Below are positions 52,521 to 60,391 of a stretch of DNA of 64,000 nucleotides, piece by piece. The position numbers and the translations under genes were made by a program. The stretch's first letter is position 1, and the number at the start of each line of letters is the position of its first letter. The notes beneath the pieces were generated by a model that saw only the letters and a list, made by a program, of their open reading frames with translations, was not told the DNA's origin and did no database searches. The stretch is taken from assembly GCF_050897975.1 (NCBI RefSeq), contig NZ_JBPAXY010000008.1, positions 186,001 through 250,000 on the forward strand, read 5' to 3'. This DNA is from Pseudooceanicola sp050897975. Lineage in GTDB: Bacteria > Pseudomonadota > Alphaproteobacteria > Rhodobacterales > Rhodobacteraceae.

Positions 52521-53762
52521 TCAGGTAAAGCGGGTCGGCAGGTAGGGGATCGGGTCGATACGGTGGTTGCTGCCATAGACATGGCCCGCGATCATCCGCC
52601 CCGTGGTGGCGCCCATCGTCAGGCCCAGATGGCCGTGGCCAAAGGCCAGCAGCACCCGTTCCGCCCCCGGCACCGGGCCGATGACCGGCAGCGTGTCGGG
52701 CATCGCCGGGCGGAAGCCCATCCAGCGCGCCTCACCGGCACGGTTCAGCCCCGGCAGCACGGTTTCGGCATGGCGCGCCATGACCTCGACCCGCGACCAG
52801 CGCGGCGGCGCCTTCAGCCCGGCCAGTTCCACCCCGCCACCGATGCGCAGCCCCACCGACATCGGGGTCATGTAATAGCCCTTTTCCGGGATCGACACCG
52901 GGCGCGACAGGGCCACCCCCGGCGCGGGCAGGGTCACATTGTAGCCGCGTTCGGTCTCCAGCGGGATCTTCAGCCCCAGCGAACGGGTCAGCGCGGCGGA
53001 ATGGGCCCCGGCGCAGACCACGGCGCGGTCGAAATCCACCGCCGCGCCATCCGGCAGGTGCAGGCGCACCCCGGCTTCGGTCGGGTGCAGCCCCGTCACC
53101 TCGTGGTGGCGCAATTCGCCGCCCCGGTCACGCACGGCCTGGGCCAGCCGCTCGACCAGGCCATGAGGGTTCAGGCAGTGGCTGAGGTTGGGCAGGTGGA
53201 TCGCGTAATGCAGCAGATCGCGGTTCAGCGCCGGTTCCATGTCGTGCAGGGTCTGGCCCATCACCGGCTCGACGTCACAGGCGCCGTGTTCGGCCTTGGC
53301 CTGCCAGGCGGCGCGGTCGGCCTCGAAGGCGCGGCGGCTGGTATAGGCCAGAAGTGCACCCCGGGTGACCCGCAGATCCTCGGCCCCGATCTCGGCCAGC
53401 ACCTGATCCCAGTCGCCGCGCACATGATCCATCAAGGCCGCCATGGCCAGGGTGATGTGCTTCACCCGCGCGGGCCGTCCGGCCGCCAGAAAGCGCAGCA
53501 GCCAGGGCGCGATCCGGGGCAGATAGCGCCAGCGCAGCGACAGCGGGCCGTCGGGCTGCAACAGCATCCGGGGCACCTGGCGCAGCATGTCGGGCGAGCT
53601 TTCGGGCAACACCGCATAATCGGCAAAGATCCCGGCATTGCCGCGCGAGGCCCCCGCCGCCACCCCTTCGCGGTCGAAAACGGTCACCTCGGCGCCACGC
53701 GAAATCAACGCAAGGGCGGTGTTCAGGCCGATCACCCCGGCCCCGATAATGGCAATGCGCAT
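52521..53762 (-). CDS. D-amino-acid dehydrogenase-like FAD oxidoreductase (DadA family)
   Basis: A 413-residue DAO-type flavoprotein: FAD site IAIIGAGVIGLNTALALISRG, ASRGNAGIFADYAVLP near residue 40, substrate-domain ERGYNVTLPAPG, and the C-terminal FRPAMPDTLPVIGPV and GHGHLGLTMGATTGRMI. It would oxidise a D-amino acid or a secondary amine, feeding electrons to the membrane. Convergent with the ferredoxin reductase gene and monocistronic; no link to the P450 module is evident. Confidence 0.8.
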   Translation of the reverse strand: MRIAIIGAGVIGLNTALALISRGAEVTVFDREGVAAGASRGNAGIFADYAVLPESSPDMLRQVPRMLLQPDGPLSLRWRYLPRIAPWLLRFLAAGRPARVKHITLAMAALMDHVRGDWDQVLAEIGAEDLRVTRGALLAYTSRRAFEADRAAWQAKAEHGACDVEPVMGQTLHDMEPALNRDLLHYAIHLPNLSHCLNPHGLVERLAQAVRDRGGELRHHEVTGLHPTEAGVRLHLPDGAAVDFDRAVVCAGAHSAALTRSLGLKIPLETERGYNVTLPAPGVALSRPVSIPEKGYYMTPMSVGLRIGGGVELAGLKAPPRWSRVEVMARHAETVLPGLNRAGEARWMGFRPAMPDTLPVIGPVPGAERVLLAFGHGHLGLTMGATTGRMIAGHVYGSNHRIDPIPYLPTRFT

Positions 53763-54062
53763 GGAAGCTCCCCCTGGGGTTCAGATCGAACACCCGGACA
53801 CCACAGTCGAGGCTACCAAAGACCAGAATGGCGCCCGAGGGAAGGGGGGGAGATCGGCAAAGGCGCCCTTACAGCGGAGGTTTTCACGCCAGGGCGCGGC
53901 GTTAAGCTCTTTTGCAGCAAAGGTTTGTCGAAAATATTTCTTTTGACCGATCAAAAGACCGATGGACGCGCAGACGCCCGGGCCGGACGGGTGGCGCCCG
54001 GCCCCGAACCGGGCCGGGGTCGGACGCCGGGGCCGTCTCGGCACCGGCGCTCCCGGGTCACA
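53763..54062. other. Intergenic region with an operator-like palindrome
   Basis: No gene seen in 300 bases. The AT-rich part carries the inverted repeat at 53940-53957. Confidence 0.5.
53940..53957. promoter_or_regulatory. Perfect 18-bp inverted repeat
   Basis: CTTTTGA-CCGA-TCAAAAG, seven-base perfect arms in an AT-rich island upstream of the DadA-like gene. It could be an operator for that gene; no regulator gene is adjacent. Confidence 0.35.
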
Positions 54063-54446
54063 TTAGCGCGGCGCGCCCGGGTCGCGGCGGGCGGCGCCTG
54101 CGGCCATGCCTGCGCCCACGCCCTGCATCAGGGCGCCCATCAGGCCGGGCATCGTCGCGCCGGGGGCGGCGCCCGGCGCGGGCGGCGCCGGGGCGGCGGG
54201 CGGATAGCCGTAGGGCAGCTTGCGGCGCGGGTGGCGCAGCGCCAGCGCCAGCACGATCAGCCCCAGCCCCAGGTAAAGCCCGCCCAGCACCAGGGCGGCG
54301 AACAGGGCATCGCGCATCTCGACCAGCACCAGCCACAGCGCCCCGGTAAAGAAGGCCAGGCCGACGGCAATCAGCACCGCGCCCGCCAGCGAGGCGCCGG
54401 CGCGCAGCGCCATCCGGCGCAGGGCGAAAGACAGGAAGCTGAGCAT
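54063..54446 (-). CDS. Small membrane protein, phage-holin-family-like
   Basis: A 127-residue protein with two long hydrophobic segments (about residues 15-38 and 45-67) and a Pro/Ala/Gly-rich tail. The layout matches the 'phage holin family' membrane proteins that accompany DUF883 proteins in Proteobacteria, not a lytic holin. It follows the DUF883 gene by twelve bases. Function probably envelope-related; unproven. Confidence 0.6.
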   Translation of the reverse strand: MLSFLSFALRRMALRAGASLAGAVLIAVGLAFFTGALWLVLVEMRDALFAALVLGGLYLGLGLIVLALALRHPRRKLPYGYPPAAPAPPAPGAAPGATMPGLMGALMQGVGAGMAAGAARRDPGAPR

Positions 54447-54458
54447 CCGGCGCCCCCG

Positions 54459-54803
54459 TCAGCGACGCGACAGGACCAGACCCAGCAGGAAGCCCACGCC
54501 CCCGGCAATCGCCATGGCCGAAGCGGGATTGTCGCGCACGGCGGTTTCGGCCTGGCCATAGGCGGCGCGGGCGCGGGCCTCGGCCTCGGCCAGCCCGGCC
54601 TCGGCGTCCCCGCGCAGCTTCTCGGCGCGCGCCTTGGCCGAGGCGCTCAGCTGTTCGCCCTGGGCCTGACCGTAGGCGCCGATGGTGCGGGTCAGCTCGG
54701 CGATGTCGGCGCGCACGGCGTCCAGCTGCGCCTGGATGGCGGCCGGATCGGCGGGATCGGTGGTCTTGCTGTTGGCGGCGGTGGTGGTTTTCGCGGTGGC
54801 CAT
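54459..54803 (-). CDS. DUF883 / ElaB-YqjD-like membrane-anchored protein
   Basis: A 114-residue protein: Thr/Ala-rich start, a predicted amphipathic coiled-coil (IQAQLDAVRADIAELTRTIG), an Ala/Glu-rich helix and a C-terminal membrane anchor (SAMAIAGGVGFLLGLVLSRR) with the GxxxGxxxS-type end. ElaB/YqjD proteins associate with ribosomes at the membrane in stationary phase. Start ATG 54803 follows AAGGAGATCCCAG; a longer in-frame start is not needed. Confidence 0.75.
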   Translation of the reverse strand: MATAKTTTAANSKTTDPADPAAIQAQLDAVRADIAELTRTIGAYGQAQGEQLSASAKARAEKLRGDAEAGLAEAEARARAAYGQAETAVRDNPASAMAIAGGVGFLLGLVLSRR

Positions 54804-54970
54804 CTGGGATCTCCTTGCGGTGACTGGCATCTATCTGTCACCGGGCCAACGCCGATCCCCCCGCAAGGGTTCCCGCGCGGCGGCGGCGCATCGCACCAAA
54901 CCGGCCAAAAAACAGCCGCATTCTGGGACTAGGACAGATCCTGACCTGATTCCGAGTGCCCGTGATCGCC

Positions 54971-55591
54971 ATGTTGACCCGACCGACCCGTCTTCGCCCC
55001 CGTGCCCCCTTCCTGCTGATGCTGGCGGCCCTGCTGGGGCTGTCCCTCGCCCCCCTGCCCGCCGCGGCGCAATGGGGCTGGGGCGGGGGCTGGGGCGGTT
55101 GGGAGCCCGAACCGGACCCTGAGCCCGAACCCGAACCTGTCGAGCCCACGGGCATCACCCATGTGATCTATCTGGTGGGCTATGGCTTCTTCCCCGACGA
55201 GGTGCACGCCCAGCTGGGTGACACGCTGATGTTCGTGAACCTGACCAACCGCAACCAGCTGATCGAGGCCAACGACGACAGCTGGGCCTCGGGGACGCTC
55301 TATTACGGCAATACCTATCCGATCCTGCTGGACCACGACACGGATTGGGATTTCACCGGCACGACCTATTACAGCTACGGCTACTACACCTACTCTTCCA
55401 CCTATTCCGGCCGCGCGCTGGAGACACCGAACGACGACGAGACCGACCCGCAGGATTACCCCTATGTGGCCACCAGCCTGGCGGAGAAGTTCAACATCAA
55501 CGAAGCGGTGCAGCGCATCCTGACCACCCGGCAGCATGTCTATACGGTGGATGAACAGGGCAATGTGCTGAACGGCGGCCCCGGCGGCTAA
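54971..55591 (+). CDS. Exported cupredoxin-like protein without visible copper ligands, function unknown
   Basis: A 206-residue secreted protein. The signal peptide covers about residues 1-34 (LLMLAALLGLSLAPLPAAA). A Gly/Trp stretch and a Glu-Pro repeat linker lead to a beta-rich domain with the cupredoxin-like pattern GFFPDEVHAQLGDTLMFVN. The usual downstream His and Cys ligands are missing: the protein has no Cys, and Asn stands near the expected His. A Tyr/Ser/Thr-rich stretch (TTYYSYGYYTYSSTYSG) follows. Start could be GTG 54956 or 54962 instead; none has a strong ribosome site. Confidence 0.6.
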   Translation: MLTRPTRLRPRAPFLLMLAALLGLSLAPLPAAAQWGWGGGWGGWEPEPDPEPEPEPVEPTGITHVIYLVGYGFFPDEVHAQLGDTLMFVNLTNRNQLIEANDDSWASGTLYYGNTYPILLDHDTDWDFTGTTYYSYGYYTYSSTYSGRALETPNDDETDPQDYPYVATSLAEKFNINEAVQRILTTRQHVYTVDEQGNVLNGGPGG

Positions 55592-55643
55592 GGCCCCGTA
55601 GCGGCGCGCCCTGGCGGCAGGGCCCCAGCCGGGCCCACGCGGC

Positions 55644-56330
55644 TCAGATCGGCTCGGGGTCGTCCTCGACCAGCGGGGCGATCAGCTCGGGCCCGGCAGC
55701 GCGGTTGGAATTCACCCGACTCGACACGCGCCAGCCGCGCAGCACGCCCTCGGCGGCGGGGCGCATCAGGGGCGCGGCCCCATGGCCCGCCTCGCCCAGC
55801 CACAGCGGCCAGTCCCCCTCTTCGACGACCACCGGCATCCGGTGATGCACCGGCGCCATCAGCGCATTGGCCGAGGTGGTGACCAGCGCCACCGTGGCCT
55901 GCCGGTCCTCGCCCGCGCCCCAGTCCTGCCAGATCCCCGCCAGCACCAGCGGCGCGCCATCGGCGCGGCTGAAATACCAGGGCAGCTTTTGCCCCTCGGC
56001 GCGGTGCCATTCGTAAAAGCCACTGACCGGCACCAGGCAACGCCGCTGGCGGCAGGCCTCGCGAAAGGCGGGCTTTTCGGCAATCGTCTCGGCCCGGGCG
56101 TTGATCAGCAAGGGGCCATCGGTCGGGGTCTTGTACCAGCTGGGCAGAAAGCCCCAGCGCATGGCAGACAACCGGCGTGGCGCCTCGCCCGCCCCCGCGC
56201 GGACCACCGCCAGGGGCTCGGTCGGGCAGAGGTTGTAGTCGGGCCCGGCGGGCAGATCATTGTCGGGCCGCGCCGAGAACAGCCGCGCCATGGCATCCTG
56301 CGGCAGGGTATTGGCGATGCGCCCGCACAT
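55644..56330 (-). CDS. yedK: SOS response-associated peptidase / abasic-site crosslinking protein YedK
   Basis: A 228-residue SRAP protein. Catalytic Cys2 (MCGRIANT), Asn in NARAET, Glu in FYEWHR and His in HHRMPVV are all present. SRAP proteins form a thiazolidine crosslink with abasic sites in single-stranded DNA. Monocistronic in appearance; the DUF1992 gene lies five bases upstream in the same direction. Confidence 0.92.
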   Translation of the reverse strand: MCGRIANTLPQDAMARLFSARPDNDLPAGPDYNLCPTEPLAVVRAGAGEAPRRLSAMRWGFLPSWYKTPTDGPLLINARAETIAEKPAFREACRQRRCLVPVSGFYEWHRAEGQKLPWYFSRADGAPLVLAGIWQDWGAGEDRQATVALVTTSANALMAPVHHRMPVVVEEGDWPLWLGEAGHGAAPLMRPAAEGVLRGWRVSSRVNSNRAAGPELIAPLVEDDPEPI

Positions 56331-56335
56331 GGCGC

Positions 56336-56644
56336 CTACCGGCTGTAGGCCTTGCGGGCCATGGCGATACGGGCATCCATCAGCGACAGCTCTTTCAGGA
56401 TCTCCTGACGCCGGGTGCGATCCCCGGTCTCGCGCAGCTCGGCGCGCAGGGCACGCAGCTGTTTGGACAGGGTGACGAACTCGGGCTCGCCGCCCGCCTC
56501 CTTCACCATGCGGTTGAGCAGGGCGTTTTCGGGGTCGTCCACCGGTGGCAGCGGCTTGCCCGCCCCGGGCAGATCATCGAAGTCGCCCTGCGCCTCGGCT
56601 TCGCTGATGCGGCTGTTGATCAGGTCGATCAGGGGGTGATCCAT
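56336..56644 (-). CDS. DUF1992 (DnaJ-subfamily-C28-like) protein
   Basis: A 102-residue protein with the family core HPLIDLINSRISEAEAQGDF and DLPGAGKPLPPVDDP, followed by a charged helical region. Homologues are widespread but uncharacterised. ATG 56644 has AAAGGAG upstream. It is immediately upstream of yedK and probably co-transcribed. Confidence 0.8.
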   Translation of the reverse strand: MDHPLIDLINSRISEAEAQGDFDDLPGAGKPLPPVDDPENALLNRMVKEAGGEPEFVTLSKQLRALRAELRETGDRTRRQEILKELSLMDARIAMARKAYSR

Positions 56645-56865
56645 GGGCGCGCTCCTTTCCCCGAAGATAGGGGGGCACCCCGGGGCGCGGCAAGCCCTGC
56701 CCGGCCAGGATGTCGCAGGCCCGACCGCGAAAAGAGGCGCGAAACGGGCCGCGCGAGGCGACGGAAGGAAAGCGGGCCTGCGTATCATCCCCATTGACAC
56801 CAGGACCGCGCCCCGCCCCCAAGGGCCGCCTGCGCGGGTCCGACACCAGCCCGGGAGACCCAGCC

Positions 56866-57384
56866 ATGTCCCTATCCACCGCCGCCCTGCGCAAATGGGC
56901 CACGCCCCTGACCGCGGCCAGCTTTCTTGTCACCGCCGTCACCGGCGTTTTGCTGTTCCTGCACCAGGGCGGCGCCCTGTCGCGCGATGCCCATATCTAG
57001 ATCGGCTTTGGGGTGATGGCGGTGGTGGGGCTGCACCTGTTCACCAACTGGCGCCCCTTCCGCAATTCCCTGCGCAAGCCGCTGGCGGCCACGATCCTGG
57101 CCCTGGGCGTGGTGGTGACCATGCTGACCTCGATCAACCTGACGCCGCAGTCCGGACCGCAGCTGAACCCGGCCCAGGTCTTCGGCGCCCTGTCGCGGGC
57201 CCCCGTCGCCACCCTGGCCCAGCTGGGCGGGCAAAGCCCCGAGGCCTATATGGCCGCGCTCGGCGACGCGGGCTTTGACGGCGTCACCGCCCAAAGCACC
57301 CTGACCGAGCTGACCGGCGGCGACCGGGCGCGCAACAGCCAGGCCCTGGCCCTGGCGCTGGCCACGCCTGCGGAACAGCCCTGA
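56866..57384 (+). pseudogene. DUF4405-type small membrane protein interrupted by an in-frame amber codon
   Basis: The frame opens at ATG 56866 (MSLSTAALRKWATPL, then a membrane helix TAASFLVTAVTGVLLFL) and meets TAG at 56998-57000 as codon 45. The same frame continues without further stops to 57384, including a second helix region with GLHLFTNWRPFRNSL, typical of DUF4405 heme-binding-like proteins (His before NWRP). Both halves belong to one family, so this is a nonsense mutation, sequencing error or programmed read-through. A single base change (TGG or CAG to TAG) would explain it. Confidence 0.65.
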
Positions 57385-57416
57385 GGCGTACCCGAAAGGC
57401 GCGGCCCCGAGAAAAT

Positions 57417-57438
57417 GGGTATACCCCCTAAATAGGGG
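57417..57438. promoter_or_regulatory. Two overlapping palindromes upstream of the first small exported paralog
   Basis: GGGTATACCC (57417-57426) runs into CCCCTA-AA-TAGGGG (57425-57438). They lie 65 bases before the start of the gene at 57503 in the only AT-rich part of the gap. Operator or transcript structure; not decided. Confidence 0.35.
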
Positions 57439-57502
57439 CATTGTTCCAGCGACCCCAGCTGCCAGACTGACGCCGACGAACCAACAACAGGACAAGGATG
57501 TC

Positions 57503-57907
57503 ATGACAGCCAAGCTTTTGAGCGCCGCCACTCTGGCCCTGGGTCTGGGACTGGCCGCCCCCGCGAGCGCCGACCCACTGGTCGGGTTCGGGGTCAGTTT
57601 TGCCTTCGGCGGCGGCAGCAGCGATGTGGGCCTGGGCCTGCGGGTCTTTTCCGATGACGAGGAAGACACCACCGTGGCTTCGGTCGGGATGGACTATATG
57701 TTCACCTCGCAAAGCTGGCGCGCCACCGCCGGTGTCGCCCATCTGATGGACGGCTCCTACATCGGCGCCGATGTCGGGCTGAAGCTGAACGGCGGCGGTT
57801 TCGACTTCGGCCTGTCGCTGGGCGCGGCAGATACCGAAGACGAGATCGACCGCAGCCAGATCAACGTTCCGCCCTCGCCGCCGCCCAATGGCAACCAGGA
57901 TGGCTAG
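57503..57907 (+). CDS. Small exported protein, tandem paralog 1
   Basis: A 134-residue protein with signal peptide (LLSAATLALGLGLAAPASA) and a beta-rich, Gly-rich mature part: VGFGVSFAFGGG, RVFSDDEEDTTV, GMDYMFTSQSWRATAGV and NGGGFDFGLSLG. An acidic tail ends in Pro/Asn. The paralog at 58081 keeps all these blocks. The alternation resembles a small beta-barrel or beta-sandwich envelope protein. I do not recognise the family. A strong terminator follows at 57943. Confidence 0.7.
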   Translation: MTAKLLSAATLALGLGLAAPASADPLVGFGVSFAFGGGSSDVGLGLRVFSDDEEDTTVASVGMDYMFTSQSWRATAGVAHLMDGSYIGADVGLKLNGGGFDFGLSLGAADTEDEIDRSQINVPPSPPPNGNQDG

Positions 57908-57942
57908 CCCAGAGGGGCGGCCACGCGAAACGATGCTCTGCC

Positions 57943-57971
57943 ACGCCCGCCGGTCACCCGGCGGGCGTTTT
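57943..57971 (+). terminator. Rho-independent terminator after paralog 1
   Basis: Arms ACGCCCGCCGG and CCGGCGGGCGT around TCAC, ending TTTT. The stem is almost identical to that after paralog 2, so the terminator was probably duplicated with the gene. Confidence 0.8.
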
Positions 57972-58080
57972 GCCTCTCTCCGGGCCGCCGCCCCGCCCCA
58001 GGGTGTCACAATTGGAATATTGACCCAACGGCAACCTCTGTAGGAAACTGATCTCACTTTTCAATCTGAGGTCATATTTC

Positions 58081-58473
58081 ATGAAAAATTCCCGTTTCGG
58101 CATTCCCGCCCTTCTTCTGGCCCTGGGCCTTGCCAGCTCGGCCGCCGCCGACCCCATGCTGGGCTTCGGCGTGACCTTCGCCTTCGGCGGCTCCGGCCCG
58201 CAGGTCGGCGCCGGTGTCCGCGTCTTCTCGGATGACGAGGAAGACAGCACCGTGGCGATGATCGGCATGGACTATATGTTCACCTCGCAAAGCTGGCGCG
58301 CCTCGGCCGGGGTCGCCCAGCTGATGGAGGATATCTACATCGGCGCCGAAGCCGGGGTCAGCCTGAACGGCGGCGGCTTCGACTTCGGCCTGGCCCTCGG
58401 CGGTGCGGATATTCAGGACGACCGCCCCCGCCGCATTCGTGCGGGCGGCGGCGAGAATATTCGCCCCAACTGA
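58081..58473 (+). CDS. Small exported protein, tandem paralog 2
   Basis: A 130-residue protein with signal peptide (ALLLALGLASSAAA) and the same blocks as the 57503 product: GFGVTFAFGG, RVFSDDEEDSTV, GMDYMFTSQSWRASAGV, YIGA and LNGGGFDFGLALGGAD. The C-terminus differs (Arg/Gly-rich). It has its own upstream AT-rich region with a TTGACC element near 58020 and its own terminator, so the pair can be regulated separately. Confidence 0.7.
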   Translation: MKNSRFGIPALLLALGLASSAAADPMLGFGVTFAFGGSGPQVGAGVRVFSDDEEDSTVAMIGMDYMFTSQSWRASAGVAQLMEDIYIGAEAGVSLNGGGFDFGLALGGADIQDDRPRRIRAGGGENIRPN

Positions 58474-58516
58474 TCGACCGGCCCAGCCGGCCCCGCGCCG
58501 GACAGCCCGACAGCAA

Positions 58517-58544
58517 AACGCCCGCCGGTCTACCGGCGGGCGTT
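58517..58544. terminator. Bidirectional terminator between paralog 2 and the 5'-nucleotidase gene
   Basis: Arms AACGCCCGCCGG and CCGGCGGGCGTT around TCTA. T-rich tails occur on both sides (TTCTTT on +, TTTTGC on -), serving convergent genes. Confidence 0.8.
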
Positions 58545-58596
58545 CTTTCCTGTCCGAGACCCGGGCCCGCGCGACGGCGGGACCGGGCGCGCGGCG

Positions 58597-60156
58597 TCAC
58601 TTCACGGTGATACGGCCGTCGGTATAGGGGGTGTAGGGCCCGGTTTCGGCCAGGTATTCCGCCATCACATCGGCCAGGTCGGGGCCGAAGTCATAGGCGT
58701 TCATGGCATCTTTGAACATGCCGTAGCCGTCGCCGCCGTTACGGACGTAGTTGTTGGAGACCACGCCATAGACCTTTTCCGGGTCGATCGGCTCGCCTGC
58801 CACCATCACCTCGGAGATCCGCGCGCCGGGCTCGGCGGCGGGATCGACGGTGAATGTCACGCCCGCGACCTGCGGGAAGCGGCCTGCGCCCTCTTCCATC
58901 TGGCTGGCGCCGTTTTCCAGCGCTTCGAGGAAGGTCGCGCCGGTCACCTGGAAGGTCGACAGGGTGTTCTGGAAGGGCAGAACGGTCAGCACTTCGCCCA
59001 TGGTCACCTCGCCCGCGTCGATCGAGGCGCGGATACCGCCGCCGTTCTCGATGGCGATCTGGATCCCCTGGTCGGCCACCCGCTCCAGCATGGCGTCGGC
59101 GATCAGGTTGCCCATGGCGCATTCCATCGCCCGGCAGACATCGCGCGAGCCGATGATCTCTTCGGTGGTCTCGGCCACGACCATGTTGCGGATCTCGTCC
59201 AGCGGCGCGGCAGCTTCGGCGATGCGCGCCACGGTGGCGTCATCCTCGGCCACGGCGGCGTCCATGATCAGCGGCTCACCCTCGGCGGACAGCAGGGTGC
59301 CTGCGTCGTCGAAGGTCACGTTCAGCTCGCCCAGGAACTTGCCGTAGGCATAGGCCGAGACGATGGCGGTTTCGCCGATCATGGTCGGATAGGGGCCTTC
59401 GGCGTTGTCGGCGATGTTGCTGAGGTAGGTGTTCGAGTGACCGCCCACGATCACGTCCACGCCGGTGGTATTGGCGGCGACGGTCTGGTCGACGCCATAG
59501 CCCGAGTGGGACAGGACGATGATCTTGTTCACGCCCGCTTCGGTCAGCTTGTCGACCTCGCCCTGCACGGCGTCAGAGGGGTCGGTGAAGATGATGTTGT
59601 CACCGGGCGAGGCCAGCTCGTCGGTGTCCTGGGGCGTCAGGCCGATCAGGCCGATGGTCTCGCCGCCCACCTCGATGGTGGTCGATTTCATCAGCACATC
59701 GGCCAGCAGCGGCTCGCCCGAGACGTCGGCGTTGGACATCAGCACCGGGAAGTCGACCGCATCCATGAAGCCGCGCAGCACTTCGGGGCCGTCGTCGAAC
59801 TCGTGGTTGCCCACGGTCATTGCGTCATAGCCGAGCTTGTTCATCATCTCGGCGGCCAGCTTGCCCTTGTAGTAGGTGTAGAACAGCGTGCCCTGGAACT
59901 GGTCGCCGCCATCCACCAGGATGGAGTTGCCGGCGCGGGCGCGGGCCTCTTCCACGGCGGTCACCAGGCGGGCGGAGCCGCCAAAGCATTTGCCCTCGGT
60001 GTTGTCCTCGGCCGAGCAGCCGGAATCGTATTTCGAAATCGGTTCGAAACGGGCGTGGAAATCGTTGGTATGAAGAATGGTCAGCGAATAATCGGCCATG
60101 GCGGTGCCGGCGCTCAGCGCCAGGGCGGCCACGCTCGTCAGAAGACGGACGGACAT
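58597..60156 (-). CDS. Periplasmic 5'-nucleotidase / metallophosphatase family protein
   Basis: A 519-residue UshA-type enzyme with signal peptide (LLTSVAALALSAGTAMA). The dimetal site comprises ILHTNDFHARFE, VDGGDQFQGT, GNHEFDDG, SHSG and GGHSN. The C-terminal nucleotide-binding domain includes IENGGGIRASIDAGEVTMGE and SNNYVRNGGDGY. It would hydrolyse nucleotides or nucleotide sugars to release phosphate and nucleoside. ATG 60156 follows AGGGGAGTTACCCG; an upstream ATG would place extra residues before the signal peptide. Confidence 0.88.
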   Translation of the reverse strand: MSVRLLTSVAALALSAGTAMADYSLTILHTNDFHARFEPISKYDSGCSAEDNTEGKCFGGSARLVTAVEEARARAGNSILVDGGDQFQGTLFYTYYKGKLAAEMMNKLGYDAMTVGNHEFDDGPEVLRGFMDAVDFPVLMSNADVSGEPLLADVLMKSTTIEVGGETIGLIGLTPQDTDELASPGDNIIFTDPSDAVQGEVDKLTEAGVNKIIVLSHSGYGVDQTVAANTTGVDVIVGGHSNTYLSNIADNAEGPYPTMIGETAIVSAYAYGKFLGELNVTFDDAGTLLSAEGEPLIMDAAVAEDDATVARIAEAAAPLDEIRNMVVAETTEEIIGSRDVCRAMECAMGNLIADAMLERVADQGIQIAIENGGGIRASIDAGEVTMGEVLTVLPFQNTLSTFQVTGATFLEALENGASQMEEGAGRFPQVAGVTFTVDPAAEPGARISEVMVAGEPIDPEKVYGVVSNNYVRNGGDGYGMFKDAMNAYDFGPDLADVMAEYLAETGPYTPYTDGRITVK

Positions 60157-60391
60157 CGGGTAACTCCCCTTTAAGGTCAATTCTTATACCGGGATGCTGC
60201 CCCGGCGAATGCCCCCTGTCAAAGCCGATCTCTGCGTCAGGGGCGTGACAATGGCCCGGTGCAGCGCCCGATCTGACCAGACGATCAAAAGAGTCACAAA
60301 ACTGTCACATAGCGCCCAACCCTGCCCCTGCGTCAGGCGCGGCGGGGTGCGCGCCCTGGCAGACCCGGGGCGCGCGCGGCAGGGGACAGGA

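Noticed and set aside
54063..54446. Prophage holin
   Set aside because: No phage gene surrounds it; the neighbour is a DUF883 protein, the usual partner of this non-phage membrane family.
56998..57000. Pyrrolysine or programmed UAG decoding
   Set aside because: No pyl genes, methylamine methyltransferase or suppressor tRNA is visible in the window; a point mutation or base-call error is simpler.
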